This document shows positions 48,102-58,183 of a stretch of DNA of 64,000 nt, one piece after another. Positions within the stretch are counted from its first letter, which is position 1; the number at the start of each line of letters is the position of its first letter. Position numbers and translations under genes: made by a program. The stretch is from Halopseudomonas sabulinigri (lineage in GTDB: Bacteria > Pseudomonadota > Gammaproteobacteria > Pseudomonadales > Pseudomonadaceae). The stretch spans positions 248,001 to 312,000 of the forward strand of contig DRHT01000031.1 in assembly GCA_011053055.1 (NCBI GenBank), written 5' to 3'. The notes under the pieces were generated by a model. That model was not told where the DNA came from and did no database searches. It saw only the letters and a list, made by a program, of their open reading frames with translations.

Positions 48102-49367
48102 ATGAACCTGACCGAACTCAAACAAAAACCTATTACCGAACTGCTTGAAATCGCCAACCAGATGACCCTGGAAAACATGGGTCGCTCGCGTAAACAGGAT
48201 GTGATTTTTGCCATTCTGAAAAAACACGCGAAAAGTGGCGAAGATATCCATGGCGATGGTGTCCTGGAAATCCTGCAGGACGGTTTTGGTTTTCTCCGCT
48301 CAGCTGACTCTTCTTATCTCGCTGGTCCTGACGATATCTACGTCTCGCCTAGCCAGATCCGCCGTTTCAACTTGCGCACCGGCGATACCATTGCCGGCAA
48401 AATCCGCCCACCTAAAGATGGTGAGCGCTACTTTGCGCTGTTGAAGGTCGACTCGATCAACTTCGATCGCCCTGAAAACACCAAGAACAAGATTCTCTTC
48501 GAGAACCTGACACCGCTGTTCCCGGATGATCGTCTGGTGATGGAAGCTGGCAACGGCTCCACCGAAGACCTGATGGGCCGCATCATCGATCTATGCGCGC
48601 CTATCGGCAAAGGTCAACGCGGCCTCTTGGTAGCTCCGCCAAAAGCGGGTAAGACCCTGATGTTGCAAAACATCGCTTCCAACATCGCTCGCAACAATCC
48701 CGAGTGTCACTTGATCGTACTGCTGATCGACGAGCGTCCGGAAGAAGTGACAGAGATGCAGCGCACCGTACGCGGTGAAGTGGTTGCTTCCACCTTCGAC
48801 GAGCCGCCTAGCCGCCACGTTCAGGTCGCTGAAATGGTGATTGAGAAGGCCAAGCGTCTGGTTGAGCACAAGAAAGACGTGATCATCCTGCTCGATTCCA
48901 TTACGCGTTTGGCGCGTGCCTACAACACCGTTATCCCTAGCTCCGGCAAGGTGCTGACCGGTGGTGTCGATGCCCACGCCCTGGAAAAGCCAAAGCGTTT
49001 CTTCGGCGCCGCGCGCAACATCGAAGAAGGCGGCAGCTTGACCATCATCGCGACCGCGCTGGTAGATACTGGTTCGAAGATGGACGAAGTAATCTACGAA
49101 GAATTCAAAGGTACCGGCAACATGGAGATCCACCTGGATCGAAAGATTGCCGAAAGACGTACCTTCCCAGCGATCAACATCAACCGTTCCGGCACGCGCC
49201 GCGAAGAGTTGCTGACCAGCGAGGAAGAATTGCAGCGCATGTGGATTTTGCGCAAAATTCTGCACTCAATGGACGAAGTTGCCGCTATCGAATTTCTTTT
49301 GGATCGTCTGAAGGACAGCAAGACCAACGACGAATTCTTCCAGTCAATGAAGCGCAGCAAGAACTAA
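48102..49367 (+). CDS. rho: Transcription termination factor Rho
   Basis: Rho is the hexameric RNA translocase that ends transcription. The 421-residue protein has the N-terminal RNA-binding domain (DGFGFLRS), Walker A PPKAGKT near residue 180, [14 protein letters not shown] (catalytic), the arginine-finger region and the R-loop/Q-loop blocks ([12 protein letters not shown]). MNLTELKQ at 48,102 matches the family start; an upstream in-frame start would add five residues. A strong intrinsic terminator follows at 49,387. Confidence 0.98.
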   Translation: MNLTELKQKPITELLEIANQMTLENMGRSRKQDVIFAILKKHAKSGEDIHGDGVLEILQDGFGFLRSADSSYLAGPDDIYVSPSQIRRFNLRTGDTIAGKIRPPKDGERYFALLKVDSINFDRPENTKNKILFENLTPLFPDDRLVMEAGNGSTEDLMGRIIDLCAPIGKGQRGLLVAPPKAGKTLMLQNIASNIARNNPECHLIVLLIDERPEEVTEMQRTVRGEVVASTFDEPPSRHVQVAEMVIEKAKRLVEHKKDVIILLDSITRLARAYNTVIPSSGKVLTGGVDAHALEKPKRFFGAARNIEEGGSLTIIATALVDTGSKMDEVIYEEFKGTGNMEIHLDRKIAERRTFPAININRSGTRREELLTSEEELQRMWILRKILHSMDEVAAIEFLLDRLKDSKTNDEFFQSMKRSKN

Positions 49368-49540
49368 GCTGCAAGCGACAGGCCTCAAGCTGCAAGCTCG
49401 CCCCAGGCGACTTGCAGCTTTTTGCAATCTACGCCACCCGACAGGCGTCTTTGTCGGCATAATGTGCTTCTGACCAGACACCCCAGGCCGCAGCATGCTT
49501 CTTACTGCCTGCAGCCTGCCGCTTGAGGCTTGAAGCTGAA
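49368..49540. repeat. Short AGCTGCAAGC-type repeats around the rho terminator
   Basis: GCTGCAAGC at 49,369 is repeated within the terminator, and GCTTGAGGCTTGAAGCTG at 49,521-49,538 is a degenerate inverted copy of GCCTCAAGCTGCAAG at 49,382-49,396. The set resembles the dispersed intergenic repeats of Pseudomonas. The ubiD start is just behind the second arm. Confidence 0.45.
49387..49423 (+). terminator. Rho-independent terminator of rho
   Basis: A long stem (AAGCTGCAAG ... CTTGCAGCTT, with inner TCGCC/GGCGA, one-base bulge and 3-nt loop) is followed directly by TTT. Similar AGCTGCAAGC words flank it at 49,370 and near 49,530. Confidence 0.85.
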
Positions 49541-51007
49541 ATGCAATACTCCGATTTACGCGACTTCATCAAGGGACTGGAACAGCGCGGCGAACTCAAG
49601 CGCATTCAAACCCCTGTCTCGCCCATTTTGGAAATGACCGAAATTTGCGACCGCACGCTACGCAAGGGCGGCCCCGCACTGCTTTTCGAGAACCCTACAG
49701 GTTATGACATGCCGGTACTCGGCAACTTGTTTGGCACGCCCGAACGGGTCGCCATGGGCATGGGTGCGGAAAGCGTCAGCGAGTTGCGAGAGATCGGTAA
49801 GCTACTGGCTTTTCTGAAAGAGCCTGATCCGCCGAAGGGCTTGAAAGACGCCTGGTCCAAGCTGCCGATCTTCAAAAAAATCATCAACATGGCACCTAAA
49901 GTGGTACGGGACGCGCCTTGCCAAGCCACCATTTTCGAAGGCGAAGATGTCGATCTCAGCCGCATACCGGTACAGACTTGCTGGCCCGGTGATGCTGGCC
50001 CACTGATTACCTGGGGGCTGGTGATCACCAAAGGACCGTACAAGGAGCGCCAGAATCTAGGTATCTACCGGCAGCAAGTGATTGGCCGCAACAAAGTGAT
50101 CATGCGCTGGCTTAGCCACCGTGGCGGGGCACTGGACTTTAAGGAGTGGCAGGAGAAACATCCTGGCGAACCTTTCCCCATTGCCGTCGCACTAGGCGCC
50201 GATCCGGCCACGATTCTCGGCGCCGTGACCCCGGTACCCGATAGCCTTTCGGAATACGCCTTCGCGGGCTTGCTGCGCGGCCAGCGTACCGAGCTGGTCA
50301 AGTGCCGCGGCAGCGATTTGCAAGTACCTGCCAGCGCTGAAATCGTGCTGGAGGGCGTTATACATCCGGGCGAAATGGCAGCTGAAGGCCCTTTTGGCGA
50401 CCATACCGGTTATTACAACGAGGTGGACAGCTTTCCGGTCTTCACCATCGAGCGCATCACTCAACGCGAAAAACCTATCTATCACAGCACCTACACCGGC
50501 CGGCCGCCGGATGAACCTGCGGTGCTGGGCGTCGCGCTGAATGAGGTTTTTGTGCCGTTACTGCAAAAACAATTCAGTGAAATTACCGACTTTTATCTGC
50601 CGCCGGAAGGCTGCTCTTATCGCATGGCAGTGGTGTCGATTAAAAAACAGTATCCGGGTCACGCCAAACGCGTGATGCTTGGAGTCTGGAGCTTTTTACG
50701 CCAGTTCATGTATACCAAATTCGTGATAGTGGTGGATGACGATATTAATATCCGCGACTGGAACGACATCATCTGGGCCATCACCACACGCATGGATCCC
50801 AAACGCGACACCGTGATGATCGATAACACCCCTATCGACTACCTCGACTTCGCCTCCCCCGTGTCCGGCCTCGGCAGCAAGATGGGTTTGGATGCCACCA
50901 ATAAATGGCCAGGGGAAACAACCCGAGAGTGGGGCACCGCCATCCACCAAGACGAGGCCGTCAAACAGCGTATAGACGCGCTTTGGACAGAGCTGGGTAT
51001 CGATTGA
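49541..51007 (+). CDS. ubiD: 4-hydroxy-3-polyprenylbenzoate decarboxylase UbiD
   Basis: UbiD decarboxylates the ubiquinone precursor using prenylated FMN made by UbiX. The 488-residue enzyme starts [22 protein letters not shown] and contains [16 protein letters not shown], with the E-x-P-F-G-D-H-T block at the active site, and [22 protein letters not shown] near the end. The ATG at 49,541 is chosen over one 6 codons upstream from the family N-terminus. It is followed by the iron-sulfur flavoprotein gene after 31 bases. Confidence 0.97.
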   Translation: MQYSDLRDFIKGLEQRGELKRIQTPVSPILEMTEICDRTLRKGGPALLFENPTGYDMPVLGNLFGTPERVAMGMGAESVSELREIGKLLAFLKEPDPPKGLKDAWSKLPIFKKIINMAPKVVRDAPCQATIFEGEDVDLSRIPVQTCWPGDAGPLITWGLVITKGPYKERQNLGIYRQQVIGRNKVIMRWLSHRGGALDFKEWQEKHPGEPFPIAVALGADPATILGAVTPVPDSLSEYAFAGLLRGQRTELVKCRGSDLQVPASAEIVLEGVIHPGEMAAEGPFGDHTGYYNEVDSFPVFTIERITQREKPIYHSTYTGRPPDEPAVLGVALNEVFVPLLQKQFSEITDFYLPPEGCSYRMAVVSIKKQYPGHAKRVMLGVWSFLRQFMYTKFVIVVDDDINIRDWNDIIWAITTRMDPKRDTVMIDNTPIDYLDFASPVSGLGSKMGLDATNKWPGETTREWGTAIHQDEAVKQRIDALWTELGID

Positions 51008-51038
51008 TGAGCGTTGCTGATAATTTGCTGAGGCTTTA

Positions 51039-52022
51039 ATGATAGTTACGCTAAAACCTTCCGGTTTGACGCTGGATACGCAACCCGGCGAGCGCATTCT
51101 GGATGCCGCCCGCCGTCTAGGCTTTGATGCCCCGCACAGCTGCCGTAATGGCAACTGCCATGTCTGTGACGCTACTTTGCTGAGCGGCAGCGTCAGCCTG
51201 GCTGACGGTACGCAAACGGAGAGTGGTGACATCTACACCTGCGTTGCTGAGCCCCTGACCGATTGCGAGCTGCAGTGGGAAGGCATTCTCGCTCCCGGCG
51301 AACTGCCGGTGCGCGAGTTAGCCTGCCAGGTCATCGAATGCAGCGATATCGGCGGCGATGTTTGGCGTGTTCGCCTGCGACTACCGGCGGGGAAAACGCT
51401 ACGCTACTACCCCGGTCAATACCTACTTTTGGAGCGTGAAGGCGCTGATCCTGCAGCATTTTCCATCGCTTCAGCACCGCAAGAAGGCCGCACGCTCGAG
51501 CTTCACATTCTGACACGCGATCCCATCACCCAAGCGGTAATCGACTACCTTCACAAGCACCGCATAGCGCGAGTTCAAATTCCTTTTGGGGACGCTTGCG
51601 CCCGTGAACTACCGCAACAACCCTTGGTGCTGATTGCCGCAGGCACCGGGCTGGCGCAGATGCAAAGCTTGATTGAGTCCTGCCTGGCGCAGGGCTTCAG
51701 CCAGCCGATACACTTGTATTGGGGCGTGCGCCACAGCGACGATTTTTATAAAGCACCGCATTGGGCACATTGGCAGGCGCAGCCTAACCTGTACCTGCAT
51801 CAGGTAGTCAGCGATGAGGCAGAGTGGCAAGGACGCGAGGGATTACTACACCAAGCTGTCTGTGAAGACCTTACCGACCTGGCGGACTACCGTTTTTTTG
51901 TCAGCGGCTCACCACCCATGGTCTACGCCACGCTGGACGCTTTAGTGGCAGCCGGCATGCCTGCCGAGCAGATGCATGCCGACACCTTCGCTTACGCGCC
52001 GCGTGACCCAGTCATTGGTTAA
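51039..52022 (+). CDS. 2Fe-2S ferredoxin/FAD reductase (CDP-6-deoxy-delta-3,4-glucoseen reductase-like)
   Basis: A one-electron reductase of 327 residues: the N-terminal [2Fe-2S] domain has SCRNGNCHVCDA, and the last ligand Cys in YTCVAEP; then a FAD domain (YYPGQYLLLER, AFSIASAP) and a NAD domain (LVLIAAGTGLAQMQSLIES). This arrangement fits electron transfer from NAD(P)H to an unidentified acceptor. The next-door ubiD hints at a role in redox or cofactor recycling, but that is inference. Its stop is immediately followed by the convergent hemY stop. Confidence 0.85.
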   Translation: MIVTLKPSGLTLDTQPGERILDAARRLGFDAPHSCRNGNCHVCDATLLSGSVSLADGTQTESGDIYTCVAEPLTDCELQWEGILAPGELPVRELACQVIECSDIGGDVWRVRLRLPAGKTLRYYPGQYLLLEREGADPAAFSIASAPQEGRTLELHILTRDPITQAVIDYLHKHRIARVQIPFGDACARELPQQPLVLIAAGTGLAQMQSLIESCLAQGFSQPIHLYWGVRHSDDFYKAPHWAHWQAQPNLYLHQVVSDEAEWQGREGLLHQAVCEDLTDLADYRFFVSGSPPMVYATLDALVAAGMPAEQMHADTFAYAPRDPVIG

Positions 52023-53255
52023 TCACCGACTGGGCAGTGGCAGGCTCGGCAGGCTTTCTTCCATCAAATCAAAGCCATCGTTAAGGACCGCGCGCGAGGC
52101 CTCCTGATCGCCCATGCGATCCAGCAACCGAGCCAACTCAGCACAGGTCTGAATGTCGCGCTTACTGGAGAAGCTGGCTTCTAGGTAGTCTCTGGCCTTA
52201 CCCCAGAGGCTGTTGCGCTGCGCCAACCGACCTGCTGCCAAGAGCAGAGTGGCATTGTTCGGATGAGCCTGTAGCCACTGCTCTGCCGTCGCTAGCTGGC
52301 GCGCCGGATCACGACCCTGCACCAAACCGTACAAATGCACCAGGCGGTCGTTGTAGTTGGCTTGCAGCACATTACGCAAAGCCTCCTCGGCCAAGATCTC
52401 ACGACCTTTAGCGCGCAGCTGCAGGCAGTAAACCTCAACCACCAGCGGGTCGTCGCGCATGCGCTTGGGCATGTTTTCCCACGCGGCGATCACCAAGCTG
52501 GCCGGATCTACATCCGCTGGCGCAGTGCGTTGACCTGCTTGCAGCAGGAGAGCGTTGTGTACTTGATACTCCAAGGCATCCTGCTCTGCTGGGTGAAGCA
52601 CTTGCTGCTTACGCAGCTCCGGCAGCAGAGCCAGCAGGCTTGACCAATCCTCAAGCCGCAGATATACCTGACTCATCAACTTAAGTGCATACAGATGCTT
52701 GGGATGCTCTTTGCGCAACCGCGTGAGAGTCGCCAAGGCTTGCTCAAGCTGGCCACGACCGATCTGCAGCTGCGCTTGGGTAACAGCAATGGCCACATCC
52801 GCCTTGGGCGTGGTTTCATAAGCTTCGCGCAGCAGGTTGTCGCACTCGCTGTAGTCTTCCAGTTCGTTCGCAGCTCTGGCAGCGGCCAGATAGTTGATAA
52901 GCGGTAACTCAGCATGCGGCGCTGATTTTTTCAGCAGCCGTAAAGCCGACTTCCAATGTCCTTCGGCAAATTCCAGCAGACCACGGGTGGCCACCACATT
53001 TGCACGCTGCTGCAGATTGCGGCGTGACCAAGGATTGATCCTGCGACCCGAAGCGTTTAGCACCCGCACCAGCGCTCGTACCAACAGCAACAACAACCAA
53101 AACGCCAGCAGCAAGCCAACCCCGACCCAGACACTGGTCTCAATCGAGAAGTTGCGCCAGGCAATTAATATGTAACCCGGGTCTTCCGCCACTGCCATAC
53201 CCAACAGCGCCGCCACCAACAACACGGCGAGAATCGCGATATAGCTTTTACTCAT
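52023..53255 (-). CDS. hemY: HemY protein, membrane-anchored TPR protein
   Basis: HemY of gammaproteobacteria is an inner-membrane protein of the hem cluster; it is not the Bacillus protoporphyrinogen oxidase of the same name. The 410 residues begin with two membrane helices (about 5-22, 39-63) and continue as TPR-like helical repeats. The start overlaps the hemX stop by 8 bases, so translation is coupled. It ends the leftward transcript hemC-hemD-hemX-hemY, and is thought to affect haem synthesis. Confidence 0.93.
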   Translation of the reverse strand: MSKSYIAILAVLLVAALLGMAVAEDPGYILIAWRNFSIETSVWVGVGLLLAFWLLLLLVRALVRVLNASGRRINPWSRRNLQQRANVVATRGLLEFAEGHWKSALRLLKKSAPHAELPLINYLAAARAANELEDYSECDNLLREAYETTPKADVAIAVTQAQLQIGRGQLEQALATLTRLRKEHPKHLYALKLMSQVYLRLEDWSSLLALLPELRKQQVLHPAEQDALEYQVHNALLLQAGQRTAPADVDPASLVIAAWENMPKRMRDDPLVVEVYCLQLRAKGREILAEEALRNVLQANYNDRLVHLYGLVQGRDPARQLATAEQWLQAHPNNATLLLAAGRLAQRNSLWGKARDYLEASFSSKRDIQTCAELARLLDRMGDQEASRAVLNDGFDLMEESLPSLPLPSR

Positions 53256-54474
53256 CGTCGGCCTCCGGTTGCTTGGCTGCAGAGGCGGAGCGTCGATTCT
53301 GAATATACGTAGCTAAACTCTGTTGCAGCGGCGCTAGATCCGGTGGATTCAAGCTGACCGCTTCGTCGTGCAGCGCCTGCAGTTGTTTCTGCATGCCCTC
53401 CACTTGCGGGTTTTCCAGCTCGAAATACTGCGCTAGGATTTTTTCAGCCTGCGTCAGGCTAGCCTGATATACCTGCTCTTCACCGCGCAACGCGGCCCAC
53501 TGGGCCTGCTCCATAGTCAGCTGCAATGTGCGTTGTACCCGCTGCATTTCAGCTTCATCCAGCAGTGGTGTAATGACTTTGCCACGCTGAAAATCGACGC
53601 GCACATAACGCTCAAGGCGCATCAAAACCCGATCCCAGCGGTCGCGGCGTTGCAAACGATCGGCATACTCTTCTTCGGTCGTCACTTCATCGGGATCGAA
53701 CTCGGGCACGGGCAGCAGCACTAGACGCTTGACCTGATCATGCAGCGCAGCAAGCCGCAAAAAAACACCGGGCCGATCCAGTTCCGGCAGACCATCCAGC
53801 TCTGTCTTAAATTGCGCCAGTTGTTCACGCACGCCATACAGGCCACTGTCCGGCATGGACTTGAGGATACCGTCAACCGTGCTCAGCAGCTCGCGGGCCG
53901 CACTAACATCCTGCACCGCCAATAAACGCAGTGATGCCAGACGCAACAGATACTGCGCCTCGGCCAGCTTCCAGTCTTCACGGCCGTCGCCCTGGAGAAT
54001 ATCCAGGCGCTCGCCAACCGCTTGTTGGCTACGCTGCATCTCCGCCACTAAGCGTTGCATCGCTTGCCAGTCGTTACCCTGCGGCACGCCTTCCAGGCGG
54101 CCATTGAGCTGCTGTTGGCGCTGCTCACCGCCAGCCTGCATCTGCTCGAGCAACACCCGCAATTGTGCTTGCTGTTGATCTTGTTGCACCTGCCGCTGCT
54201 GCCATTGCCAAAGACTGAAACCCAGCGCCAGCAGAGCGATTAATAGAGCCAGCCAAACCAACCAGCGACCACCGCCGGCACTTTTTGGGCGCGCGGTGGC
54301 ACCCGGCTTCGGCGGTTTGCCTGGTTTATTTGAAGAATCCGGCTTGGCACTTGGCTTGGTGGCCGCTGCTTGCGGCTTTGCTTTGTCACCCGGAATAGCA
54401 GTATTCGGCGACTGTTCGGTCGCACTCGGAGCTACTGCGCTGTCCGTGTTCTTGTTCGGTTCTGTTGGTTCCAC
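53248..54474 (-). CDS. hemX: HemX, uroporphyrinogen-III C-methyltransferase-like membrane protein
   Basis: HemX is an inner-membrane protein coded with hemC and hemD; its role in haem synthesis is not settled and the methyltransferase label is historical. The N-terminal 85 residues are low-complexity Pro, Lys and Ala, then one membrane helix (about 68-88: WLVWLALLIALLALGF), then a coiled coil (Q-rich, 90-150) and a helical domain. It follows hemD by 11 bases and overlaps hemY by 8 bases. Confidence 0.92.
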   Translation of the reverse strand: MEPTEPNKNTDSAVAPSATEQSPNTAIPGDKAKPQAAATKPSAKPDSSNKPGKPPKPGATARPKSAGGGRWLVWLALLIALLALGFSLWQWQQRQVQQDQQQAQLRVLLEQMQAGGEQRQQQLNGRLEGVPQGNDWQAMQRLVAEMQRSQQAVGERLDILQGDGREDWKLAEAQYLLRLASLRLLAVQDVSAARELLSTVDGILKSMPDSGLYGVREQLAQFKTELDGLPELDRPGVFLRLAALHDQVKRLVLLPVPEFDPDEVTTEEEYADRLQRRDRWDRVLMRLERYVRVDFQRGKVITPLLDEAEMQRVQRTLQLTMEQAQWAALRGEEQVYQASLTQAEKILAQYFELENPQVEGMQKQLQALHDEAVSLNPPDLAPLQQSLATYIQNRRSASAAKQPEADDE

Positions 54475-54485
54475 GCCTATCCCCT

Positions 54486-55247
54486 TTAGTCCTTCAGCGG
54501 GTGCGCCTGCACAGCCTCGATAATGGCTGCATCATCCGCACCCTCGCAGATTACTACATCGTGACAACCAAGGTCTGCGGCTTGCGCCGCAACCCGTGCG
54601 CTCGGCACCCAGCAGCGCCAATCGCGCTGGCGTTGCCAGTCAATGCCAGCAGCCGCATGCCAGTACTCCAGCGCCTGGCTGCTGAGCACTACAATACCCT
54701 TTACCCCGCGTGCCGCCACCGCCGTCAGCGCAACGGGCAAGCCCGCCGGCGACCGTCGCTCATAAAGCTCAAGATAGTCGACCTGGCCACCGGCCGCGCG
54801 AATCTGATCCGCGAGATGCTCGCGACCACCCAAGCCGCGCCAGATCAAAACTTTGAGATCAGCCCGCGCGAAATGCGACTGCCACAACGGCAAACGCAGC
54901 AGTGCTTCGCTGTCTTGCCCATCAATCGGAAGCTGAACCGGCAAGCCAATATTCTGCAACGGCTCGGCACTACCGGGTCCCACTGCCAGCCAATCGATAC
55001 CCACTGGCGTTTGCGGCCAGTATTGATCCAGCCGGTCCAGGCCAAGCTTAGCGGCCAACCGGCTGACCACAATGACCGCCTGATAACGATCCAGCTCCAG
55101 CATCAACCTACGTTGCGCTCCTGTCTCATCAACAGGCACAAGCTCCAGCAGGGGGAGGCTTTCACAGCCAATACCCAAAGCCTCCAGCTGCCGCGCCAAA
55201 CGTTGATTATCGGCTGGCTGACGCGTGAGCAGTAGCGCGTTGCTCAC
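54486..55247 (-). CDS. hemD: Uroporphyrinogen-III synthase
   Basis: HemD closes hydroxymethylbilane to uroporphyrinogen III, inverting ring D. The 253-residue protein begins [23 protein letters not shown] and has the two-domain fold with weakly conserved sequence, typical of the family; the central [19 protein letters not shown] and the SSQALEYW block fit it. Its ATG overlaps the hemC stop by four bases, giving coupled synthesis of the two successive enzymes. Confidence 0.95.
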   Translation of the reverse strand: MSNALLLTRQPADNQRLARQLEALGIGCESLPLLELVPVDETGAQRRLMLELDRYQAVIVVSRLAAKLGLDRLDQYWPQTPVGIDWLAVGPGSAEPLQNIGLPVQLPIDGQDSEALLRLPLWQSHFARADLKVLIWRGLGGREHLADQIRAAGGQVDYLELYERRSPAGLPVALTAVAARGVKGIVVLSSQALEYWHAAAGIDWQRQRDWRCWVPSARVAAQAADLGCHDVVICEGADDAAIIEAVQAHPLKD

Positions 55248-56182
55248 CGCGGCGGCTCACCTTCATATACAGCATCAAGAATGGTTTGAGCACCCTGGCG
55301 CAGCAGATCTTCAGCAACCGATACCCCCAAAGCTTCCGGGTCAGATTCCGCGCCACGCGCCTCTGCGCGCAGCATGCACTTGCCGTCGGGATCACCGACC
55401 AAGCCACGCAACCACAGCTCGCCGTTGGCGCGCTCGGCATAACAGGCGATAGGCACCTGACAACCGCCGTTCAAATGCGTATTCAGTGCACGCTCGGCCC
55501 GCACGCGCAGGGCGCTGTCCTCATCATTCATCTGCGCCAGCAGCGCGTGCAGCTCGGTGTCACTGTTACGGCACTCAATACCCACCGCGCCCTGCCCACC
55601 TGCCGGCAGACTCTCTTCCGGCGGCATCGCGTAGCGAATACGTTTATCAAAGCCCAGCCGCAGCAAGCCGGCCGCGGCAAGAATAATGGCGTCGTAGTCT
55701 CCGGCGTCCAGTTTGGCTAAACGGGTATTCACATTGCCGCGTAGAAAGCGCACGTGCAGGTCAGGTCGGCGTGACATCAGCTGTGCTTGGCGGCGCAAAC
55801 TCGAGGTGCCGACCACACTGCCCGGCGGCATGCTGTCGACTTTGTCATGGTGGTTGGAGACAAACGCATCACGCGGATCTTCACGCTCGCAAATGGCATA
55901 AAGACCCAGCCCCTCGGGAAACTGCATGGGCACGTCTTTCATCGAGTGCACCGCCAAGTCGGCCTCATCGTTGAGGATCGCGGTCTCCAGTTCTTTGACG
56001 AACAGCCCCTTGCCGCCAATTTTGGCCAGAGGCGAGTCAAGTAACTGGTCACCACGGCTAACCATGGGCACCAGGCTAACGTGTACTGAGGGGTCGAGTT
56101 GTTCCAGGCGCGCCTTAACGTATTCGGCCTGCCACAGGGCCAAAGCGCTCTTGCGGGTGGCAATTCGCAGATGTCGAGTCAT
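55244..56182 (-). CDS. hemC: Porphobilinogen deaminase (hydroxymethylbilane synthase)
   Basis: HemC polymerises four porphobilinogen units. The 312-residue enzyme begins [22 protein letters not shown], and has the family blocks [15 protein letters not shown] (catalytic Asp in the second) and [11 protein letters not shown] with the cofactor-binding Cys. The ATG at 56,182 gives the length of the P. aeruginosa protein; an ATG 7 codons earlier is possible. It lies 78 bases after algR, as in Pseudomonas. Confidence 0.97.
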   Translation of the reverse strand: MTRHLRIATRKSALALWQAEYVKARLEQLDPSVHVSLVPMVSRGDQLLDSPLAKIGGKGLFVKELETAILNDEADLAVHSMKDVPMQFPEGLGLYAICEREDPRDAFVSNHHDKVDSMPPGSVVGTSSLRRQAQLMSRRPDLHVRFLRGNVNTRLAKLDAGDYDAIILAAAGLLRLGFDKRIRYAMPPEESLPAGGQGAVGIECRNSDTELHALLAQMNDEDSALRVRAERALNTHLNGGCQVPIACYAERANGELWLRGLVGDPDGKCMLRAEARGAESDPEALGVSVAEDLLRQGAQTILDAVYEGEPPR

Positions 56183-56260
56183 GGGATTCTCATTCAAAAC
56201 CAACCTGCATGATACGCGATGCCTTTGCGGGCATCCATGCGAGCGGGCGTCGCACTCGCC

Positions 56261-57010
56261 TCACAGGCGATCCATCAAACGGCGCACCCCCGGCACGTGG
56301 CGGCGACTCACGGTCAAGGTTTCACCCTCAAGGTCCTTGAGACACAGCTCAAAATGGCCCATGGCGGTGCGCTGCAGGCACTCGATGCGGTGACGCGCCA
56401 CCAGTGCGTTGCGATGAATACGCACAAATTCGTCGCCAAACTCATCTTCCAGCGACTTCAGCGGCTCGTCCAACAGAACTTCGCCACCGACGTGGCGCAG
56501 GGTCACGTATTTATGGTCGGCAATGAAATAAAGCACATCTTCAATCGGGATCAGCTCGATACCTTTTCGGGTTCGCGCACTGATATGGCTGCGCGCCTGA
56601 CCGGTGTCAGCCTGGTTTCCAGCCTTACCGAGGCTCGCTAACTGCATGCGATTGGGACGCTGCGCTTTGGCTAGAGCATTAGCCAAATCCTCGCTGCGCA
56701 CCGGCTTAAGTAAATAGCCCACTGCGCTCACAGCGAAGGCATCCAATGCATATTCGCCATGCGCGGTACAGAAAACCACGGCCGGCGCATCGCTGCTTTC
56801 ACACAACTTCGCCGCCGTTTGCAGGCCATCCAGGCCTGGCATGCGAATATCCAACAGGACAATGTCAGGTCGTAACTCTTCCACCAGACGCAGTGCTTCA
56901 TGGCCGTTGCTGGCCATATCCGGTAGCGCCTTGTAACCGGGCAACGCAGAGACCAGTCGAGCCAGGCGCTCTCGTGCAAGGGGTTCATCGTCAGCGATCA
57001 GTACTTTCAT
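56261..57010 (-). CDS. algR: Response regulator AlgR (LytTR type)
   Basis: AlgR controls alginate, type IV pili, rhamnolipid and other genes in P. aeruginosa. The 249-residue protein has a receiver domain with D54 in the phosphorylation motif IVLLDIRMPG and D7/D8 in the acidic pocket, and a C-terminal LytTR DNA-binding domain (IEDVLYFIADHKYVTLRH, EFVRIHRNALV). The length equals that of AlgR. It is 24 bases downstream of algZ/fimS, so the two form a sensor-regulator pair. Confidence 0.96.
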   Translation of the reverse strand: MKVLIADDEPLARERLARLVSALPGYKALPDMASNGHEALRLVEELRPDIVLLDIRMPGLDGLQTAAKLCESSDAPAVVFCTAHGEYALDAFAVSAVGYLLKPVRSEDLANALAKAQRPNRMQLASLGKAGNQADTGQARSHISARTRKGIELIPIEDVLYFIADHKYVTLRHVGGEVLLDEPLKSLEDEFGDEFVRIHRNALVARHRIECLQRTAMGHFELCLKDLEGETLTVSRRHVPGVRRLMDRL

Positions 57011-57034
57011 ACTTCAATGACTTCTCTGCTGTAG

Positions 57035-58096
57035 TTAGGACGTTTGCCTACAAGGATAGACCAGCCTGCTGAAGAAGCATGCGTCTTCACGCCAGAGCTC
57101 CACACGCGACTCCTCACCAAACAGGGCCTGTAACCGCGCGCGCGTATTTTCCATCGCCATGCGCGCACCCTGATGGTTGTCCATCTGATCAGGACAGGTA
57201 TTGCGCACCATAAGTTCAACCAACTGGTTCGAATAGTGCGCGGTAATAACAATTTCACCACCGTCAAGACGCGGTTGCAGACCATGCAAAATGGCATTTT
57301 CCAGCAGTGGCTGCAGGGTCAACAGCGGCATGGGCGTGCTATCGGGCAAGCCTTTTACCTGCCAACTGACGCGCATGCGCTCGCCAAGACGATACTGCTC
57401 TATGCGCAAATAGCCCTCGCATAGGCGCCGCTCTTCAGCCCAGGTTGCCAGACTTTCGGCACTGCCCAGGTTGGCGCGAAAAAGATCGGACAGATCCAAT
57501 ACCGATTGCTCAGCTTTAACCGGATCGGAAGCAATCAGGCTGACGATACTGTTGAGACTGTTGAATAAAAAGTGCGGACGGATACGCGACTGTAATGCCT
57601 GCAGACGCGCGCGCAACTCCGCTTGATTCTGTCGCTGCCATTGCTGCTGCAGATAGAAATAACGCAGCAGCAGGCTGGTCATGATTAGCGCGATGACGCC
57701 ATGTCGCAGTAACTGCTCGCTTTGCCAATGCAACGCGCCGGTCATGCCACGATAAACAATCCAGTCGCCGATCACGGTAAAGCCCAGCGTCAGCCCAACC
57801 ACAACCGCGAAGCAGGCGGCGATTGCCAGCCCTAGGGGACGGCGCTGCATCCAGCTGCGCAGGCGACACAGTAAAGCCGCAGAGAGCAGTACAACCCACT
57901 GCACAAACAACGAGGCCATTGCCAGCCCAAGCCAGTTGAAACCTTCTGCCGCCGGTTGCGCTAACACCCAAACCAGCACCACTAATTGCGCCAATACCAC
58001 CAGGGTAAATACAGCAACAGACGAGCACAGGTCGGGGAGGAAAAAATCCTCACCAGCGTAGGGATGTTTAAGCAACGACCAGAATCCATTCTTCAT
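57035..58096 (-). CDS. algZ: Sensor histidine kinase AlgZ/FimS (LytS-type)
   Basis: AlgZ (FimS) is the membrane partner of AlgR. Four to five membrane helices occupy residues 28-165, followed by a His_kinase domain with the phosphoacceptor region RIRPHFLFNSLNS. The ATPase block is short and less canonical, as in this family (LQPLLENAILHGLQPRLDGG). The ATG at 58,096 is chosen by the family N-terminus (MKNGFWSLLKHPYAGEDFFL); an upstream start would add 12 residues. It diverges from argH with an 87-base gap. Confidence 0.94.
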   Translation of the reverse strand: MKNGFWSLLKHPYAGEDFFLPDLCSSVAVFTLVVLAQLVVLVWVLAQPAAEGFNWLGLAMASLFVQWVVLLSAALLCRLRSWMQRRPLGLAIAACFAVVVGLTLGFTVIGDWIVYRGMTGALHWQSEQLLRHGVIALIMTSLLLRYFYLQQQWQRQNQAELRARLQALQSRIRPHFLFNSLNSIVSLIASDPVKAEQSVLDLSDLFRANLGSAESLATWAEERRLCEGYLRIEQYRLGERMRVSWQVKGLPDSTPMPLLTLQPLLENAILHGLQPRLDGGEIVITAHYSNQLVELMVRNTCPDQMDNHQGARMAMENTRARLQALFGEESRVELWREDACFFSRLVYPCRQTS

Positions 58097-58183
58097 TGCA
58101 CAAGTGTCCGCCAGCCGGGCGCCATCGCGCAAGCGTGAAATGGTATGCTATTGGCTTTTACTCGCAGCGGAACAGTCCGACAC

